A stretch of DNA of 64,000 nucleotides, from positions 1 through 64,000 of the forward strand of contig CAZELM010000011.1 in NCBI GenBank assembly GCA_964512995.1, given 5' to 3'. Below, piece after piece: positions 61,629 through 64,000 of this stretch. Position 1 is the first letter of the stretch; every line of letters starts with the position of its first letter. The translations under genes and the position numbers were made by a program. The DNA comes from CAZELM01 sp964512995. GTDB taxonomy: Bacteria; CSSED10-310. The notes beneath the pieces are model-generated. The model ran no database searches. It saw only the letters and a list, made by a program, of their open reading frames with translations, and was not told where the DNA came from.

Positions 61629-64000
61629 TCACCATCCAAATACAACACTGTCCCAATGGCCAAGAATATGAGTAAAATCCAGATCCACCAGCGCGGAATA
61701 GAAATAGATGTCGCTGGCATGGCCGACATCTCCCGGCCAATCAAAGCGGACAATTTCCCGAAACTGCTTCTCAACACTCAAATCGATCGTCTCAGAATCA
61801 ATCTCCGGACTCCAACTGGGATACCAGAAAAACAAACCATATACATCCAGCAGAACGGCGAAAATGCCATTGTCGCCGGATGCCGATTCCGGATTGGTGA
61901 TCTGCGCCATCAGGTGAAATCGATCTTCACTGGCAAGCCAATTTCGGGAGATATACAGCTCGACACCCTGTTCCTTTGGCGCATATGGTTCCAGGTGCGC
62001 ACCCATATCCACCATGCCGGTATCCAGGTTCGCTCCGATCGACGTCGTTCGGTCGCTCATACAGACCGGATCGGTGATAGTTGATCCATAACAGATCTGT
62101 TGCGCAGGCATGCTCCCTTTATCGATACACGGGCTCTCTCCAAACTGTCCGGTTTCTTTTCGGCCGAGATAATACCGTCCGTAAGGTCCCGGTACAAATC
62201 CAGGGTCTTCCTGAATATTTCCTTCTCCAGGGAATTCTTCTTTCAGATCCGAATAGGAAATGTCCACATGGCCTTCCATGACAACCAGATCGCTTCGGAT
62301 TCCCTTTCCCCAGATAATGCTGTCGACAATCCGGGGATTTCCATTGACTCCACAATAAACCGAGTTTCCAAGACCGTCCGCAGCATTGTCAGCGATCGTG
62401 CAATGGGCAAAAACGGGTGCACTTTCCTGACACGCTACCGCTCCGCCATTCCCGGACGCCCGATTGTCTGCGATGATGGAGTTAGCGATCAGAGTACCAT
62501 CTCCCGCTCCATTCAATCGCAACCCCGCGCCTGCCGTTGCCGTATTCGACATGATCATGGTATTCAGAATCACGGGAGATGCGCCCGATTCCACCCGGAT
62601 ACCCCCCGGTTCATCGTTCTGTGTCACGATACCGGCATCCATGACCGGCGACGCACCGCCATAACATATCAATCCGCCGGAGTTCCTGGAAAGCACCATA
62701 TGATGCATCCACAAGGCCGACTGGCGATCGCAGACAACCGCTCCCGATCGTCCGCCCTGAACCGTCATCCGGAACAACTCCGCCCCGGATTCCCCGGAAC
62801 TGAACCAGACCGGTGCCGATTGTTCGGCATCGAGTATGGTGCTCCCCACATCCGCTCCAGAAACCGAAACATCTCGAATGACCGGTAATGGGAATCGTTC
62901 GGAGGTGGCTGATGGAGCGTATTTTCCGGAAGCCAGATGAATCCGCAGCGGATTCTCCGGTGTGGCATATATCATACTGAGCGCGTGTTGGATTGTTTTG
63001 AATGGCTGATCCGGAGTCAGTCCGTTGTTTTCATCGGAACCATCCGGTGATACATATACATCCTGCATGATCGGGACGGTTTCAGATATGCAGTTGGTGA
63101 AGTCGAACACATCGGGTGGTTCCACATAATAATCCGAGCGGCAATATCCGGCAAACGTGTTGAATCCCGCATCGAACGGCTCCTCAGGGAAAAGCGAAGA
63201 GGAATAAAAAAGGTCTGCGCCGGAACCCGCCCGGTTGCCGCCAAAGTAATTCCGCATGGAGACATCGCCACCGAACAGAATTGAAGAATCATAATCCATC
63301 GCGACCGCACCGCCGTACAAAGCCTGGTTATCGGTAAACCGCGACTGCTGAATGGTATGGACTCCCCCTTGAGTGACGATAGCGCCGCCGGTATCCGCTG
63401 CGTGATTGCTCTCGAACAGACAATTCTGAATCACGGCACGGGAATTGTGTGAATACAGACCCGCTCCGTTTTCCGCCTGATTTTCCGATACCATGCTGTC
63501 TGACATGGTGAGAATGGCCTCGTTCGACAAATGAATGGCCGCTCCGGCCAATGCCGTATTCGCTGAAAAGGCCGAACGCTGAATGGATAGGGCAGATCCG
63601 GAATCCAGAAAAATGCCGCTTCCCCTGTTTCCGGATATCAGACTGTCCATCACATTCAGATCGGAACGGGATGCATAGATCGCTCCGGCTCGTTCACCGG
63701 TATTGGCTGTCAATTGACATCCATCCATCCCGAATGAGGAGTTGTGCGCTTGAACTGCGCCGCCCAGTTCTGCATTTCCACCGGTCAAAGTCAGATCATA
63801 CAGAGCGATTCCGATGTCATTCCGAAGCGACAGGACGGCCGACTGGTTCTGACCGTCAATTACCGTCTGATCCCGGCCGCTCCCCATGAACGACACATAA
63901 CTCATCATCGGAATGGCAGTTCCGGATGTGATAAACGTTCCAGCTCCCAGATAGATCACACGGGGATTGGACTGAGTGCCGATCGTGACCTGCAGAGCAT
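61629..64000 (-). CDS. beta-helix surface protein with C-terminal FGW domain (5' end outside window)
   Basis: Open to the right edge of the window (residues ALQVTIGTQSNPRVIYLG continue upstream), so the N-terminus is missing; about 790 residues visible. Two parallel beta-helix regions of short rungs (SGNRGSGIFLDSGSALSI, GAGLYSHNSRAVIQNCLF; then DVYVSPDGSDENNGLTPDQP opening a second DUF1565-like helix). The last ~113 residues are an FGW domain (RNWLASEDRFHLMAQITN, LLDVYGLFFWYPSW, IYFYSALVDLD, final VFGW). No Pro/Thr linker before it. Probably secreted, related in design to the beta-helix protein at 59348. Confidence 0.88.
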   Translation of the reverse strand, partial: ALQVTIGTQSNPRVIYLGAGTFITSGTAIPMMSYVSFMGSGRDQTVIDGQNQSAVLSLRNDIGIALYDLTLTGGNAELGGAVQAHNSSFGMDGCQLTANTGERAGAIYASRSDLNVMDSLISGNRGSGIFLDSGSALSIQRSAFSANTALAGAAIHLSNEAILTMSDSMVSENQAENGAGLYSHNSRAVIQNCLFESNHAADTGGAIVTQGGVHTIQQSRFTDNQALYGGAVAMDYDSSILFGGDVSMRNYFGGNRAGSGADLFYSSSLFPEEPFDAGFNTFAGYCRSDYYVEPPDVFDFTNCISETVPIMQDVYVSPDGSDENNGLTPDQPFKTIQHALSMIYATPENPLRIHLASGKYAPSATSERFPLPVIRDVSVSGADVGSTILDAEQSAPVWFSSGESGAELFRMTVQGGRSGAVVCDRQSALWMHHMVLSRNSGGLICYGGASPVMDAGIVTQNDEPGGIRVESGASPVILNTMIMSNTATAGAGLRLNGAGDGTLIANSIIADNRASGNGGAVACQESAPVFAHCTIADNAADGLGNSVYCGVNGNPRIVDSIIWGKGIRSDLVVMEGHVDISYSDLKEEFPGEGNIQEDPGFVPGPYGRYYLGRKETGQFGESPCIDKGSMPAQQICYGSTITDPVCMSDRTTSIGANLDTGMVDMGAHLEPYAPKEQGVELYISRNWLASEDRFHLMAQITNPESASGDNGIFAVLLDVYGLFFWYPSWSPEIDSETIDLSVEKQFREIVRFDWPGDVGHASDIYFYSALVDLDFTHILGHWDSVVFGW

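Noticed and set aside
1..64000. tRNA or rRNA genes
   Set aside because: I found no cloverleaf or rRNA-like sequence by eye; a covariance-model scan would be needed to exclude a missed tRNA.

Overview
This 64-kb window looks like one scaffold from a diderm, probably anaerobic bacterium of an under-characterised lineage. The outer membrane is inferred from a TonB-dependent-receptor-like protein (9242-12055) and a TolC-like efflux operon (22569-28833). Anaerobic metabolism is suggested by a double-cubane-cluster type dehydratase/activase pair (47931-49975) and several radical SAM enzymes. Thiol metabolism includes a complete bacillithiol pathway (bshA, bshB1, bshC; 34444-37898). I cannot assign a phylum from sequence alone. 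Four runs of exactly 100 N (100-199, 33306-33405, 46089-46188, 55009-55108) each fall inside a tandem repeat, so they look like scaffold gaps where repeats collapsed.

Layout. 1-3.8 kb: a 21-bp repeat array, then lipA, an exported unknown protein and a B12-binding radical SAM protein on the minus strand. 3.9-9 kb: a TPR/SH3 protein, then a minus-strand TPR protein, sulfatase-fold/TPR enzyme and HAD phosphatase. 9.2-16.2 kb: Oar-like outer-membrane receptor, S9 peptidase and a secreted papain-like protease with a C-terminal anchor. 16.5-22.5 kb: a modular glycine-rich surface protein, a candidate selenoprotein (thioredoxin-like, UGA at the first position of the redox motif) and a beta-propeller protein. 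22.5-28.8 kb: a five-gene tripartite ABC export operon with two membrane fusion proteins. 29-34.4 kb: a HEAT-repeat protein, a helical unknown, a second 21-bp repeat array and a toxin-antitoxin-like pair. 34.4-38.7 kb: bacillithiol operon with a methyltransferase. 38.8-45.4 kb: small exported proteins, a sugar-epimerase-like SDR, a flavoprotein, a YhcC-type radical SAM protein and an XPB helicase. 45.4-64 kb: collagen-like and glycine-rich surface proteins, a YqaA-type membrane protein, the double-cubane pair, a formylglycine-generating-enzyme-fold protein whose 3' end resembles a diversity-generating-retroelement target, a third 21-bp repeat array, an SBBP-repeat propeller and two parallel beta-helix proteins.

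Common thread. A large part of the window encodes exported modular proteins joined by Pro/Thr linkers. Five of them share a roughly 110-residue domain that usually closes the protein with Phe-Gly-Trp, which I do not recognise and propose as an uncharacterised surface or secretion module. Three share an N-terminal 'YQG' domain followed by collagen-like and/or glycine-rich tracts. Two others carry sorting-signal-like C-terminal tails and one a dockerin-like tail. The strongest single novelty is the putative selenocysteine-containing TlpA-like protein at 18426-20612, with a well-placed hairpin just after the UGA. The next are the FGW domain family and the three intergenic arrays built on a shared 21-bp (two helical turns) period.
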